64,000 nt of DNA from Myxococcales bacterium (GCA_016712525.1 JADJQX010000006.1:868001-932000), one strand, 5' to 3'; positions 45,870-55,362 are shown, counted from the first letter of the stretch. A program made the numbers and translations. The notes: generated by a model from the letters alone, not told the origin.

Positions 45870-47058
<1,189 letters not shown>

Positions 47059-47061
47059 GCC

Positions 47062-47376
47062 ATGTCCGCCACCACCATCCGTATCCGCCTCCGGGCGTTC
47101 GACCACCAGCTCCTCGACAAGTCGGCCACCGACATCGTCGAGACCGCCAAGCGCACCGGCGCCCGCGTCGCGGGTCCGATCCCGCTCCCCACCCACATCT
47201 CGCGCTACACGGTCCTCCGCGGACCGCACGTCGACAAGAAGTCGCGTGAGCAGTTCGAGATCCGTACCCACAAGCGCCTGCTGGACATCCTCGACCCCAC
47301 GCAGCAGACGCTCGACGCCCTCATGAAGCTCGATTTGTCCGCCGGGGTGGACGTCGAGATCAAGACGCCTCGCTGA
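47062..47376 (+). CDS. rpsJ: Small ribosomal subunit protein uS10
   Basis: 104 aa, complete S10: TTIRIRLRAFDHQLLDKSATDIVETAKRTGARVAGPIPLPT, then HISRYTVLRGPHVDKKSREQFEIRTHKRL and the C-terminal AGVDVEIK. Binds 16S rRNA in the 30S head and, in many bacteria, acts with NusB in antitermination. The ATG is 3 bp after the tuf stop position. The next gene is rplD, not rplC. Confidence 0.95.
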   Translation: MSATTIRIRLRAFDHQLLDKSATDIVETAKRTGARVAGPIPLPTHISRYTVLRGPHVDKKSREQFEIRTHKRLLDILDPTQQTLDALMKLDLSAGVDVEIKTPR

Positions 47377-47390
47377 GGGGAGCCGAAGTC

Positions 47391-48038
47391 ATGGCAAAGA
47401 TCGACGTTTACAATCTCAAGCGCGAAAAAGTCGGCGAGCTCACCCTCGCGGACGAAGTCTTCGCGGCCGAAGTCAAAGAGCACCTCTTCTACGAGGTCGT
47501 GAAGGCGCAGCTCGCCTCGCGTCGTCAGGGCACCGCCGGCTCGAAGAACCGCTCCGCGGTCTCGGGCTCGACGAAGAAGATGCTCAAGCAGAAGGGCACC
47601 GGCGGCGCTCGCCACGGTTCCAAGCGCGCCCCGATCTACGTCGGCGGCGGTCAGGCGCACGGGCCCCGCCCGCGTGACTGGTCGTACCGTCCCCCGGCGA
47701 AGGTCCGCGCCTCGGCGCTCCGCTCGGCCCTCTCGAAGTTCCACAAGGAAGGCCGCCTCGTCGTCGTCGACGCGTTCGAGCTCGCCGAGGTCAAGACCAA
47801 GGGTCTCCTCGCCACGCTCGCGACGCTCAAGACCGACAAGAAGGCCCTCGTCGTCGACGCGAGCACGAACGAGAAGCTCAAGCTCTCGATCCGCAACGCG
47901 GCCGATCACTCGTTCCTTCCCCCGGAAGGCGTCAACGTCTACGACCTCCTCCGCCACGACACGCTCGTCCTCTCGAAGAGCGCGGCGCAGGCCCTCGAGG
48001 CTCGTCTCTCCCCGAAGAAAGCCGGTGGTGCACAATGA
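47391..48038 (+). CDS. rplD: Large ribosomal subunit protein uL4
   Basis: 215 aa. L4 signature: loop with RRQGTAGSKNRSAVSGSTKKMLKQKGTGGARHGSKRAPIYVGGGQAHGPRPRDWS, and C-terminal part VVVDAFELAEVKTKGLL...KLSIRNAADHSFLPPEGVNVYDLL. Binds 23S rRNA near the exit tunnel; in E. coli the L4 protein represses its own operon. It follows rpsJ directly, with GGGGAG 9 bp upstream of its ATG, so rplC is not in between. It overlaps rplW by 4 bases (ATGA). Confidence 0.95.
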   Translation: MAKIDVYNLKREKVGELTLADEVFAAEVKEHLFYEVVKAQLASRRQGTAGSKNRSAVSGSTKKMLKQKGTGGARHGSKRAPIYVGGGQAHGPRPRDWSYRPPAKVRASALRSALSKFHKEGRLVVVDAFELAEVKTKGLLATLATLKTDKKALVVDASTNEKLKLSIRNAADHSFLPPEGVNVYDLLRHDTLVLSKSAAQALEARLSPKKAGGAQ

Positions 48039-48331
48039 GCCACGAGCACATTCTCCTCCGTCCGATCGCGCTCACCGAGAAGGCCTCGATGCTCCGTAAC
48101 CAGGGCAACCAGGTCGTGTTCGAGGTCGCGCGCAACGCCAACAAGGTGCAGATCCGCGAAGCGGTGCAGGCGCTCTTCAACGTGAAGGTCGAGAGCGTCA
48201 ACACCCAGAACTACCGCGGCAAGGATCGCCGCATGGGTCGCGGGTACGCCAAGCTGCAGAACTGGAAGAAGGCCATCGTGACGCTCAAGGCGGGCGACTC
48301 GATCGACTTCTTCGCCGAGGCCTCGGAGTAA
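48035..48331 (+). CDS. rplW: Large ribosomal subunit protein uL23
   Basis: 98 aa. Typical L23: ILLRPIALTEKASMLRNQGNQVVFEVARNANKVQIREAVQALFNVKVESVNTQNYRGK, C-term WKKAIVTLKAGDSIDFF. Located at the tunnel exit where it docks trigger factor and SRP. ATGA overlap with rplD; rplB starts 4 bp after its stop. Confidence 0.95.
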   Translation: MSHEHILLRPIALTEKASMLRNQGNQVVFEVARNANKVQIREAVQALFNVKVESVNTQNYRGKDRRMGRGYAKLQNWKKAIVTLKAGDSIDFFAEASE

Positions 48332-48335
48332 AGCG

Positions 48336-49169
48336 ATGGGTATCAAAGCGTTCAAGCCGACGTCGCCTGCACGTCGCTACTACTCGGTCTCCGACTTCAA
48401 GGAGATCACGCCGGGCAAAAAGCCCGAGAAGAAGCTCCTCGAGCACCAGACCTCGAGCGGCGGCCGCAACGCTCACGGGCGCATCACCTCGCGCTTCCGT
48501 GGCGGTGGGCACAAGCAGCGCTACCGCATCCTCGACTGGAAGCGCGAGAAGATCGGCGTCCCGGCGAAGGTCGCGAGCATCGAGTACGATCCCAACCGTA
48601 CCGCCCGCATCGCGCTCCTCCACTACGCCGACGGCGAGAAGACCTACATCCTCGCCCCCGACGGCCTCAACGTGGGCGACACGATCGTGTCGAGCCGCAC
48701 GGCCGACATCAAGCCGGGCAACTCGATGCCCGTCCGCCACATCCCGCTCGGCACGACGATCCACAACATCGAGCTCCGCAAGGGCAAAGGTGCGCAGATC
48801 GTCCGCTCGGCCGGCGCGGCCTCGGTCCTCATGGCCAAAGACGGCGACTACGCGCAGGTGCGTCTCCCCTCGGGCGAGATCCGCAAGGTGCACCTCGACT
48901 GCCGCGCCACCATCGGCCAGGTGTCGAACCTCGACCACGCGAACGTCAGCATCGGCAAGGCCGGTCGCTCGCGTTGGCTCGGTCGCCGGCCGCACAACCG
49001 CGGCGTCACGATGAACCCGGTCGACCACCCGATGGGCGGCGGCGAGGGTCGCAGCTCCGGCGGGCGCCACCCGTGCTCGCCCTGGGGCCAGCTCTCCAAG
49101 GGTCTCAAGACCCGCAACAACAAGCGCACGGACGGCATGATCGTCAAGCGCCGTGGTCAGAAGGGTTAA
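48336..49169 (+). CDS. rplB: Large ribosomal subunit protein uL2
   Basis: 277 aa. L2 signature: GIKAFKPTSPARRYYS at the start, GRNAHGRITSRFRGGGHKQRYRILDWKR, then RAGAASVLMAKDG and the C-terminal GVTMNPVDHPMGGGEGRSSGGRHPCSPWG with the conserved histidine needed for peptidyl transferase centre assembly. Full length. Confidence 0.96.
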   Translation: MGIKAFKPTSPARRYYSVSDFKEITPGKKPEKKLLEHQTSSGGRNAHGRITSRFRGGGHKQRYRILDWKREKIGVPAKVASIEYDPNRTARIALLHYADGEKTYILAPDGLNVGDTIVSSRTADIKPGNSMPVRHIPLGTTIHNIELRKGKGAQIVRSAGAASVLMAKDGDYAQVRLPSGEIRKVHLDCRATIGQVSNLDHANVSIGKAGRSRWLGRRPHNRGVTMNPVDHPMGGGEGRSSGGRHPCSPWGQLSKGLKTRNNKRTDGMIVKRRGQKG

Positions 49170-49172
49170 CCC

Positions 49173-49457
49173 ATGCCTCGTTCAATCAAGAAGGGCGCCT
49201 TCGTCGACGGCCACTTGGCCGAGAAGGTCGCCGCCGCCTCCGCCACCCAGTCCAAGAAGGTCATCAAGACCTGGTCGCGCCGCAGCACCATCACCCCCGA
49301 CGCCATCGGCCTCACGTTCGCGGTCCACAACGGCCGCAAGTTCGTGCCGGTGTTCGTCACGGAGAACATGGTCGGGCACAAGCTCGGCGAGTTCGCGCCG
49401 ACCCGCACCTTCCACGGCCACTCGGGCGACAAGAAGGCCAAGGTCAAGGGCAAGTGA
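49173..49457 (+). CDS. rpsS: Small ribosomal subunit protein uS19
   Basis: 94 aa. S19 signature: MPRSIKKGAFVDGHL near the start, TWSRRSTITPDAIGLTFAVHNGRKFVPVFVTENMVGHKLGEFAPTRTFHGHSG. Binds 16S rRNA with S13. The usual next genes rplV, rpsC, rplP are not here; a strong terminator lies 57 bp beyond its stop and an unrelated lipoprotein gene follows. Confidence 0.95.
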   Translation: MPRSIKKGAFVDGHLAEKVAAASATQSKKVIKTWSRRSTITPDAIGLTFAVHNGRKFVPVFVTENMVGHKLGEFAPTRTFHGHSGDKKAKVKGK

Positions 49458-49513
49458 GCCCCTGATCGCCACACGCCGGGCGCCCCTCGAGGGTGCCCGC
49501 GTGTGACCCGAAG

Positions 49514-49546
49514 AGCCCACGGAGCGCGAAGCTTCGTGGGCTTTTT
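49514..49546 (+). terminator. Intrinsic terminator after rpsS
   Basis: AGCCCACG (49514-49521) pairs with CGTGGGCT (49535-49542), then TTTTT. Ends the fusA-tuf-ribosomal transcript. Confidence 0.9.
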
Positions 49547-49582
49547 CGTGGGTCGGGGGACGAGCGTGGAAGGGAGCTCGGC

Positions 49583-50002
49583 GTGCGAGGATCTTCGGCG
49601 TGGTTCGTGGGTTCGGGGGCGCTCGTCGCGTTCGTCATCTCGTGCGGTCCCACGAAAGAGGTGAAGGGCCCGAGGCCTTTCGAGCGGTGTGAGGAGCCGA
49701 GCTCGAACGGCGTCCCGAGCAAGAACGACGAAACCATGGTTCTGCTTCGTCCAGCGCTCCGGGCCTGCTTTCAAGAGGCGCTCCGCGAAGACCCGCAGAC
49801 GCAGGGCTGCATCGTGCTGAGCCTCACGGTCCGTGACGGCGAGGTGCGCGAGAGCTTCGTGGAGAAGGTCCACGGGCTCGACGCGTCGCTCACGGAGTGT
49901 GTGCGGAAGGTCGTCGCCGGAGCCACCTTCGATCCCGCGGGTGGCCGCCTCGTGGTGCCGGTCACGTTCCTTCAGCAGCGTCCGAGTGCGCCGAGCCCGT
50001 AG
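49583..50002 (+). CDS. AgmX/PglI C-terminal-domain (TonB-like) lipoprotein
   Basis: 139 aa from GTG 49583 with GGAAGGGAG upstream. Lipobox FVISC. The C-terminal ~85 residues (ALRACFQEALREDPQTQGCIVLSLTVRDGEVRESFVEKVHGLDASLTECVRKVVAGATFDP) show the AgmX/PglI-type pattern: paired cysteines, a beta-rich ILSLTV-x-DG-V core and VPVTF end. Known from motility and surface proteins of myxobacteria. The small size (domain plus anchor) suggests it acts with larger partners; no role can be assigned here. Confidence 0.75.
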   Translation: MRGSSAWFVGSGALVAFVISCGPTKEVKGPRPFERCEEPSSNGVPSKNDETMVLLRPALRACFQEALREDPQTQGCIVLSLTVRDGEVRESFVEKVHGLDASLTECVRKVVAGATFDPAGGRLVVPVTFLQQRPSAPSP

Positions 50003-50115
50003 CCGAGCCGCGTCGACTTGCCGGGAGGCCATGACCTCCCCGATCACCCGGATCTCCCATGTCCCTCCGCCACGAAGGGGCGCGCGGTCGCGGGGCGCGC
50101 TAGGCTAGGGGCTCG

Positions 50116-50814
50116 ATGGTCCTCGTTCGTAGCCTCGTCCCCGTGGCGCTCTTGGGCTTCGGCTTCGCCCTCGCCACGGGCGCGTGCAGCGGCTCGTTCG
50201 CGGGCATGGGCGAGGGAGACGGGGGAGGCGCGGCGTGCACCCCGCGCGCGTGCGCCGACGACGCGTGCGGCACGATCGACGACGGATGTGGTCGCGCCCT
50301 CGACTGCGGCGGCTGCCAGGGCACCACTCAGTGCGTGGACAACCAGTGCAAGTGCACCCCGCGTTCGTGTGCCTCGGCCGGTGCTACGTGCGGTCAGCTC
50401 ACCGACGGGTGCACCGGCAACGTGCTCTTCTGCGGCACGTGCGAGGGCGACGGGGGCGCGCCCATGGACGCGGGCTCCGACGCGGGGGACGGCGGCCTCG
50501 GCGCGGCGCGCCTCTACTGCGGCGCCGACAACCGCTGCGCGCCGGTGCCCTGCACCCCTAAGACGAAGGACGAGCTCTGCAAGGTCGTCGACAAGAACGT
50601 GCGCCCGTGCGGCATGATCGCCGACGGTTGCGGCGGCGTGGTCGACTGCGCCGCGACGAACTGCACCGGCACGGGCCAGACGTGCGGCGGCGGTGGCGTC
50701 GAGGGGCGCTGCGGCTGCAAACCGAAGACGACCGGGACGGCCTGCACCCTCGGCACGTGCGGCAACGTTGCGAACGGCTGCGGCGGCACCGTCTACTGCG
50801 GCTCGTGCAGGTAG
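50116..50814 (+). CDS. Cys-rich lipoprotein, unknown function
   Basis: 232 aa from ATG 50116. Signal peptide MVLVRSLVPVALLGFGFALA ends in lipobox ATGAC. The rest has about 35 cysteines in repeats such as CTPRACADDACGTIDDGCG, CGGCQGTTQC, CKCTPRSCASAGATCGQLTDGC, and CGNVANGCGGTVYCGSC. The last ~100 residues share CxxxxxDGCGG units with the first half, so the protein is a tandem array of about six disulfide modules. Secreted or outer-membrane; function unknown. Confidence 0.72.
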   Translation: MVLVRSLVPVALLGFGFALATGACSGSFAGMGEGDGGGAACTPRACADDACGTIDDGCGRALDCGGCQGTTQCVDNQCKCTPRSCASAGATCGQLTDGCTGNVLFCGTCEGDGGAPMDAGSDAGDGGLGAARLYCGADNRCAPVPCTPKTKDELCKVVDKNVRPCGMIADGCGGVVDCAATNCTGTGQTCGGGGVEGRCGCKPKTTGTACTLGTCGNVANGCGGTVYCGSCR

Positions 50815-50841
50815 CGCGGCGCGTTCGACGAGCCGCGCGAG

Positions 50842-51126
50842 CTACCGCGCGAGCCTCGTGAGCGCGTAGCCCACGGCCGCCGCGTGGACGAGCGCGCAGC
50901 CGATCATGGGCACGAAGAAGCTCGCCTTGCGCGTCTTGTGGCGGAAGACCCGCATGCCCAACGCGCCGCCCACGACGCCGAAGGCGAGCGACAAGAGAAG
51001 TAGCGTCCGCTCGGGGACGCGCCTCGCGCCCTCCTTCGCGCGTGCCTTGTCGAGACCGAACGCGGCGAACGTCACGAGCCCCATCACGGCGTAGAGCGCG
51101 AGGCCCGCGGCGACGGGGAGCGGCAT
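50842..51126 (-). CDS. DUF1294 small membrane protein
   Basis: 94 aa from ATG 51126. Matches DUF1294: LYAVMGLVTFAAFGLDKARAKEGARRVPERTLLLLSLAFGVVGGALGMRVFRHKTRKASFFVPM, with three hydrophobic segments and the charged loop DKxxA...RRVPE. Family role is not established. A GTG further upstream would extend it but lacks a ribosome site. Divergent from the palindrome cassette beyond. Confidence 0.8.
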   Translation of the reverse strand: MPLPVAAGLALYAVMGLVTFAAFGLDKARAKEGARRVPERTLLLLSLAFGVVGGALGMRVFRHKTRKASFFVPMIGCALVHAAAVGYALTRLAR

Positions 51127-51226
51127 CGTCGGGAGGGAGGGCACCGCGCCTTCGGACCACGAACGGCCCCCGCGCGCAACCCCGACGGAGCGCCTTCGAG
51201 GGAGGGCTCGGACCCGAATCTTCGCC

Positions 51227-51353
51227 AATCGTCAACGTTGACGATTCTGGCCGCGCCGTCGACGCGCGAAATGTTCGAGAAAAATAGGCACTTGCGGAGA
51301 GGCTCCTTCGCCAATCGTCAACGTTGACGATGGCGTTCGTCAACGTTGACGAT
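51227..51353. promoter_or_regulatory. Palindrome cassette A (three to four operator-like sites)
   Basis: Perfect palindromes AATCGTCAACGTTGACGATT (51227-51246), ATCGTCAACGTTGACGAT (51314-51331) and TCGTCAACGTTGACGA (51337-51352); the last two have centres 22 bp apart. A weaker inverted repeat GCGCCGTCGACGCGC sits ~22 bp after the first. CGAGAAAAATAGGC lies between the pairs. A closely similar cassette occurs at 56011-56138. The central CG in each site resembles LacI-family operators (inference). Confidence 0.8.
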
Positions 51354-51507
51354 TCTCGTCGCGGTCGCTCCGAGGCGGTGCTCTGCCTCCCTATCGCTCG
51401 GAGGGAGCTCCCCTCGACGACCTCACGGTCCGATTGTGCGACGGGCCTCGCCTCGCGGCCGAGGCGTACTACGATGCGCCTCGAGGTCGCTTCTCGCCGG
51501 AGGGTTC

Positions 51508-51912
51508 ATGGTTCTCGCGAAGATCGTCGTGGCATCGTTCGTCCTCGGGGCCCTCGTCGTGGCCTGCGGCGGCAAGGTCGAAGGCAGCGAAGGCGATGGC
51601 CCGTCGTCGTCCGCCTCGCCCGCGCCCGGGGTCGTCGCTCCGAACGCCTGCCAGAAGGCCTGCCCGAACGATCCCGAGCCACCGGCCGATGCGGTCGCGC
51701 AGTGCAAGAGCGGCGAGGACCCTTCGGGCGCCGGGTGCAAGAACGAGTACGTGGCGGTCCTCAACTGTTTCGCCGGAAAGGTCGTCTGCAAAGACGGGAA
51801 GACCGACCCGGAGGCCTCGGCGCAGGCGCTCTTCGTCGCCTGCGGGAGCGCCATCTTCGCCTACCAAGGCTGCGCATCGAAGGGCTTCGACGCAGGGCGC
51901 CTCGGGCCCTGA
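51508..51912 (+). CDS. Small Cys-rich lipoprotein downstream of cassette A
   Basis: 134 aa from ATG 51508; GGAGGG 5 bp upstream. Signal peptide MVLAKIVVASFVLGA, lipobox ALVVAC. The mature part has about ten cysteines (CQKACPNDPEPPAD, CKSGEDPSGAGCKNEYVAVLNCFAGKVVC, CGSAIFAYQGC), so a compact disulfide fold is likely. It lies 155 bp downstream of palindrome cassette A, whose sites may control it. Function unknown. Confidence 0.7.
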   Translation: MVLAKIVVASFVLGALVVACGGKVEGSEGDGPSSSASPAPGVVAPNACQKACPNDPEPPADAVAQCKSGEDPSGAGCKNEYVAVLNCFAGKVVCKDGKTDPEASAQALFVACGSAIFAYQGCASKGFDAGRLGP

Positions 51913-51969
51913 ACCCCGGCGCGGGATGCCGTTGCGTCGGCGGTCCGGCGCGGTGCTACATTCGAAAGG

Positions 51970-52908
51970 ATGCGCGCGCTCCTCGCAGGTTCGTGGGTGC
52001 TGGTCATGGTGGGGTGTGGGCTGAGCTTGTCCATCGACGAGACCGCCCCGGCTCCCGTGCCCTCGACGAGCGTCACGCCCAAGCCTCCGCCCACGCCGAC
52101 GCCCACGTCTCCTCCGGGTGGGGACGCCGCGGTCGATGCCGAGCCGAGCGGAGACGGCGGAGGGCCCGACGCCGAGCTCGTCGACGGGTCGGACGGCGCG
52201 GTCGTCGTGCCCCCGGATCCGGCCAAGGTGAGCGTGTCGTACGCTGCTGGAAAGAACCGGGTCGTCTATGCCTTCGACGTCACGACCGCCACGTTCACCG
52301 CCCAGACTTCGACGGGGTGCCCGGTCGCCGAAGAGACGGCCGTCATGGCCGACGGCACCGTCTACGTGACCTCGCAGGACAGCCGCGAGCTCTTCACCTG
52401 GGCGGCCGGTGCCGGCTGCACACGCATCGCCAACAACCTGAGCCTCCCCTTCGCGCTGGGTACGGCCGATCTCGGCGGCGTCGAGGAGCTCGTCGGGTAC
52501 CGTAGTGGCGACTACGTCAAGGTGAGCCGCGCGACCGGCGCCGTCACGACGATCACGGCGGGCGCCCTCGGCTCTCTGCGCCCCAGCGGGGACGTCACGC
52601 GCATCGGGACGAAGGGGTACCTCGCCGCGCAGAGCGGCACCGGCGGCGGCGCGTTCGCGTGCCCGGCCGGAGGCGACTGCGTCGTGTCGGTGAACCTTAC
52701 CGACGGCCGGCCGGTCGCGCTCCTCAAGCACTTCGTCGGGCTCGGCATCTTCGGCATCGCGCACAGCGGCGGCATGCTGCTCCTCTACGCGAACGGCCAG
52801 GTGTTCCCGCTCGATCCGACCACGCTCGTGCTCGGTGCGTCGCTCGCGGCTGCCCCGACCGGCGCCGACTTCTCGGGAGCGGGAGCGCCCGCGTTCCCGA
52901 CACGCTGA
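51970..52908 (+). CDS. Lipoprotein with beta-propeller-like repeats
   Basis: 312 aa from ATG 51970. Signal peptide MRALLAGSWVLVMV, lipobox MVGC. A long Pro/Thr/Asp linker (residues ~30-75) is followed by propeller-type blades: NRVVYAFDVTTATFTAQTSTGCP, AVMADGTVYVTSQDSRELFTWAAGAGC, GYRSGDYVKVSRATGAVTTIT, GTKGYLAAQSGTGGGAF. Likely surface-exposed; no ligand can be assigned. Sixty bp downstream of the previous lipoprotein. Confidence 0.68.
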   Translation: MRALLAGSWVLVMVGCGLSLSIDETAPAPVPSTSVTPKPPPTPTPTSPPGGDAAVDAEPSGDGGGPDAELVDGSDGAVVVPPDPAKVSVSYAAGKNRVVYAFDVTTATFTAQTSTGCPVAEETAVMADGTVYVTSQDSRELFTWAAGAGCTRIANNLSLPFALGTADLGGVEELVGYRSGDYVKVSRATGAVTTITAGALGSLRPSGDVTRIGTKGYLAAQSGTGGGAFACPAGGDCVVSVNLTDGRPVALLKHFVGLGIFGIAHSGGMLLLYANGQVFPLDPTTLVLGASLAAAPTGADFSGAGAPAFPTR

Positions 52909-52920
52909 GCATCGTCAGGC

Positions 52921-53751
52921 TCAGCGGGGGCGCGGCTTCGACGGCTTCGGCCCACGGCGCGTCGAGGGTTGGGGGCGCGAGGTCGCGCGCTTGGGCGCTT
53001 CGGGTTTTCGTCCCGCGCGTGCGTCGCGGGGGTCGCGTTCGCCCGCCGCCGCGTCGCGCTCCCTCGAAGCGAGCTCGGGGGTGGCGTGCGCGACGTACAC
53101 GTGGTGCGTGCGCGCACCGCGGCCTTCGCGTTCGAGGGTGAATCGAAACCCGGCGCCCCGCAGCGCGCGCTCGAACCCCATCGACGGGCCCTCGCACCAC
53201 ACGGCCAACGTGCCCGTGGGGGTGAGCGCGTCGCGTGCCCTCCGCACGGCGTAGACGCCGTAGAGCGGGTCGTTCGGGCCGACCTGGTGCTGAGGGCCTT
53301 GGTACATGTCGAGCACGATCGCGTCGAAGCGGTGCATGCGAGGGTTCTTGGCGACGTGCGCGACGAGCTTGGACACGTCGGCCACCTCGAGCTTCACGCG
53401 CGGATCGCGTGTGGCGTTCTGCGTGAGCTCGCCCAAGGGCCCGCCGCACCACTCGACCACGGCGGGGTTCAGCTCGGCCACGGTGACGATCGCGTCCTCT
53501 CGGAGGACGTCGAGCGCGGCGCGAAGCGTGTACCCCATGCCGAGCCCGCTCACGAGCACGCGCGCCCCGCTCTTCTCACGGAGGGGCTCGCACGCGAGCT
53601 TGGCGAGCGCGTCCTCCGAGCGGTGCGCGGCGCTGCTCATGAGGATGCGCCCGTCGATCGTGATGAGAAAATCCTTCTCCCCTCGGCGACGGAGCTCGAG
53701 GCTCCCGTCTCTCGTCACCACGGTCGCGAGCGTCTCCCAGGGTCGGGTCAT
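52921..53751 (-). CDS. Spermidine-synthase-like class I methyltransferase-fold protein
   Basis: 276 aa from ATG 53751. The N-terminal half resembles spermidine/spermine synthase-type enzymes: LELRRRGEKDFLITIDGRILMSS, HRSEDALAKLACEPL, then the nucleotide-binding loop RVLVSGLGMGYTLRAALDVL, VTVAELNPAVVEWC, and DAIVLDMYQGPQH. The C-terminal ~70 residues are very Arg/Lys/Pro-rich and probably disordered. The polyamine residues cannot be confirmed. Possibly a fused-MFS-less SpeE homologue of the kind common in actinobacteria and myxobacteria. Confidence 0.75.
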   Translation of the reverse strand: MTRPWETLATVVTRDGSLELRRRGEKDFLITIDGRILMSSAAHRSEDALAKLACEPLREKSGARVLVSGLGMGYTLRAALDVLREDAIVTVAELNPAVVEWCGGPLGELTQNATRDPRVKLEVADVSKLVAHVAKNPRMHRFDAIVLDMYQGPQHQVGPNDPLYGVYAVRRARDALTPTGTLAVWCEGPSMGFERALRGAGFRFTLEREGRGARTHHVYVAHATPELASRERDAAAGERDPRDARAGRKPEAPKRATSRPQPSTRRGPKPSKPRPR

Positions 53752-53907
53752 GGGGCGGTCTTTAGGCGAAGGGCGCCCTCCGTCGAGCGACTTTCGGAGC
53801 GCCCGCACCAAAAAAAACCGAGCGCGCCGCGTCGCACGCTGCCGAAGCGCCCCACCTTGTCCGACGCTCCCGCGGCCGATACCCTGCGTCCAACAGGGGA
53901 ATCATCG

Positions 53908-54345
53908 ATGGAATCGTCACCCGTGGTCCGCATCCTGATCGGCGTCGTCTCCGTCCTGTTCCTCGTGGGCTACATCGCGTGGAGGTTCATGCGGGCCGGG
54001 CAGGTGGTCGAGGCGCAGGCCGCGTTCGGGAACGACATGTCGTCGTACTTCGCCGCGATGATGCAGGACCCGCGTTGGCTTCGTCTCCAGCAGATGGTGC
54101 AGGCGCGCTACCCCCTCGCTCCTCCCGGCACGAACCCCCAAGCGTACGTGGTCCAGCACGTCGCGCTCGTCGACGACCAGGCCCAGATGTACGCGCAGCG
54201 CTCGCACGGCGCCACGCGCGTCGTCGCGCTCCTCGTGCGCGCGCAGCCGAGCTCGCAGATCTACGTGTCGATGGACCTCGCGAACGGCAGCGTGCGCGAG
54301 GATCCGGCGCCCTACGGTTGGACCTACCTGGGCCCGCCGAGGTAG
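53908..54345 (+). CDS. Small membrane-anchored protein
   Basis: 145 aa from ATG 53908, with AGGGGA upstream. A single N-terminal membrane segment (VRILIGVVSVLFLVGYIAWRF) then a mostly polar region with DPRWLRLQQMVQARYPLAPPGTNPQAYVVQHVALVDDQAQMY. No lipobox or recognised domain. Type II membrane topology is predicted. It ends 9 bp before the foldback element. Confidence 0.65.
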   Translation: MESSPVVRILIGVVSVLFLVGYIAWRFMRAGQVVEAQAAFGNDMSSYFAAMMQDPRWLRLQQMVQARYPLAPPGTNPQAYVVQHVALVDDQAQMYAQRSHGATRVVALLVRAQPSSQIYVSMDLANGSVREDPAPYGWTYLGPPR

Positions 54346-54353
54346 CGCCTCCC

Positions 54354-54587
54354 CTAGCAGCCCGTTGATTTTCTCCCATCCCCCGTCGGGGACTTCCAAG
54401 GGTCGTCGGCCGCTCGCCGCCGCATCCCGACCGCCTTCGTTGCGATCCTGCGGTGCGTTCTCACCTACAAAAGTAGGCTCCGGGCGCTCCTCGGATCGCG
54501 CCTCGGCGGGTCGGGCGCGGACGTCGAACGGCCTCGGTCCCCCGTCGGGGACTTCCAAGGGTCGTCCGAAAATCAACAGGCTGCTAG
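54354..54587. mobile_element. 234-bp foldback MITE-like element
   Basis: 19-bp terminal inverted repeats CTAGCAGCCCGTTGATTTT (54354-54372) and AAAATCAACAGGCTGCTAG (54569-54587), one mismatch. The interior is an imperfect palindrome centred exactly on a CCTAC-AAAA-GTAGG hairpin (54464-54477). Two 29-bp direct repeats, TCCCCCGTCGGGGACTTCCA followed by AGGGTCGTC, sit at 54379-54407 and 54538-54566. No ORF. CTAG at both tips may include the target duplication. Non-autonomous; the mobilising transposase is not in the window. Confidence 0.8.
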
Positions 54588-54771
54588 GCACGAGCGTCGA
54601 GCGGGAGATGTGGCCTCACCGCGAGGCCTCGGGTCCTACTTGTCATCGCTACGCACCTGCGAGGCTGGCGTGCGGCGCCGTCGCGGCCGAACGCCCGCGG
54701 TGTCTCCCACGGGCTCCACGCGGCCGGACGATTCCTTGTAAGGTTTCGGGCGGCGGCCGGACTATCCCTGT

Positions 54772-55362
54772 GTGAGCATCGACATGGCACTCGAGGGCGG
54801 AGCGGGAGAGGGACGGCAGGAGCGGCTCTCTCGGCTGCTGATGGAGCACGGTAGGCCGCTCGAACGCATCGCGGCGAGCTACGCGCGAACCCTCGCGGAT
54901 CGGGAGGACCTCCTCCAGGATTTCGCCCTCGCGCTGTGGACGGCGCTCCCGTCGTTCCGCGCCGAGTGCAGCGAGCGGACGTTCGTCCTCCGCGTCGCCC
55001 ACAACCGCGCGCTCGGCTTCCTTGCGAAGCGCGGCCCGAAGACCGCGGACGTGGAGGACCACCTCGACGACGTCGTCGCGACCTCGGGGAAGAACCCGGC
55101 GATCGCCTACGAGCGAGGGGAGCGTGGGAGCCGGCTCTTCGCCGCGGCGCGTGCGCTGCCCCTCGGGCATAGGCAGGTCGTGACCTTGCTGCTCGAGGGG
55201 CTCTCGCACCGCGAGATCGCCGAGGTGCTGGGCACGACCGAGAACAACGTCGCCGTGCGGGCGAACCGCGCGCGCGCCGCGATGCGTGCCCTGCTCGAGG
55301 ACGATGGAGAACGAAAAGGAAAAGGAACAGGAAGTGGAAAGGAGCCGAGCGATGAGCGGTGA
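54772..55362 (+). CDS. ECF-type RNA polymerase sigma factor
   Basis: 196 aa from GTG 54772 (ATG 54784 also in frame). Region 2: ADREDLLQDFALALWTALPSFRAECSERTFVLRVAHNRALGFL; region 4: LPLGHRQVVTLLLEGLSHREIAEVLGTTENNVAVRANRARAAMRALL, with the HTH of ECF sigma factors. A basic tail (GERKGKGTGSGKEPSDER) follows. The stop lies 11 bp past the start of the next gene, a membrane protein, as is usual for a sigma/anti-sigma pair. Upstream two imperfect GGCCGGAC repeats precede the gene. Confidence 0.85.
   Translation: MSIDMALEGGAGEGRQERLSRLLMEHGRPLERIAASYARTLADREDLLQDFALALWTALPSFRAECSERTFVLRVAHNRALGFLAKRGPKTADVEDHLDDVVATSGKNPAIAYERGERGSRLFAAARALPLGHRQVVTLLLEGLSHREIAEVLGTTENNVAVRANRARAAMRALLEDDGERKGKGTGSGKEPSDER

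Noticed and set aside
51227..51353. parS or LexA sites
   Set aside because: The palindromes do not match TGTTTCACGTGAAACA or known LexA boxes.
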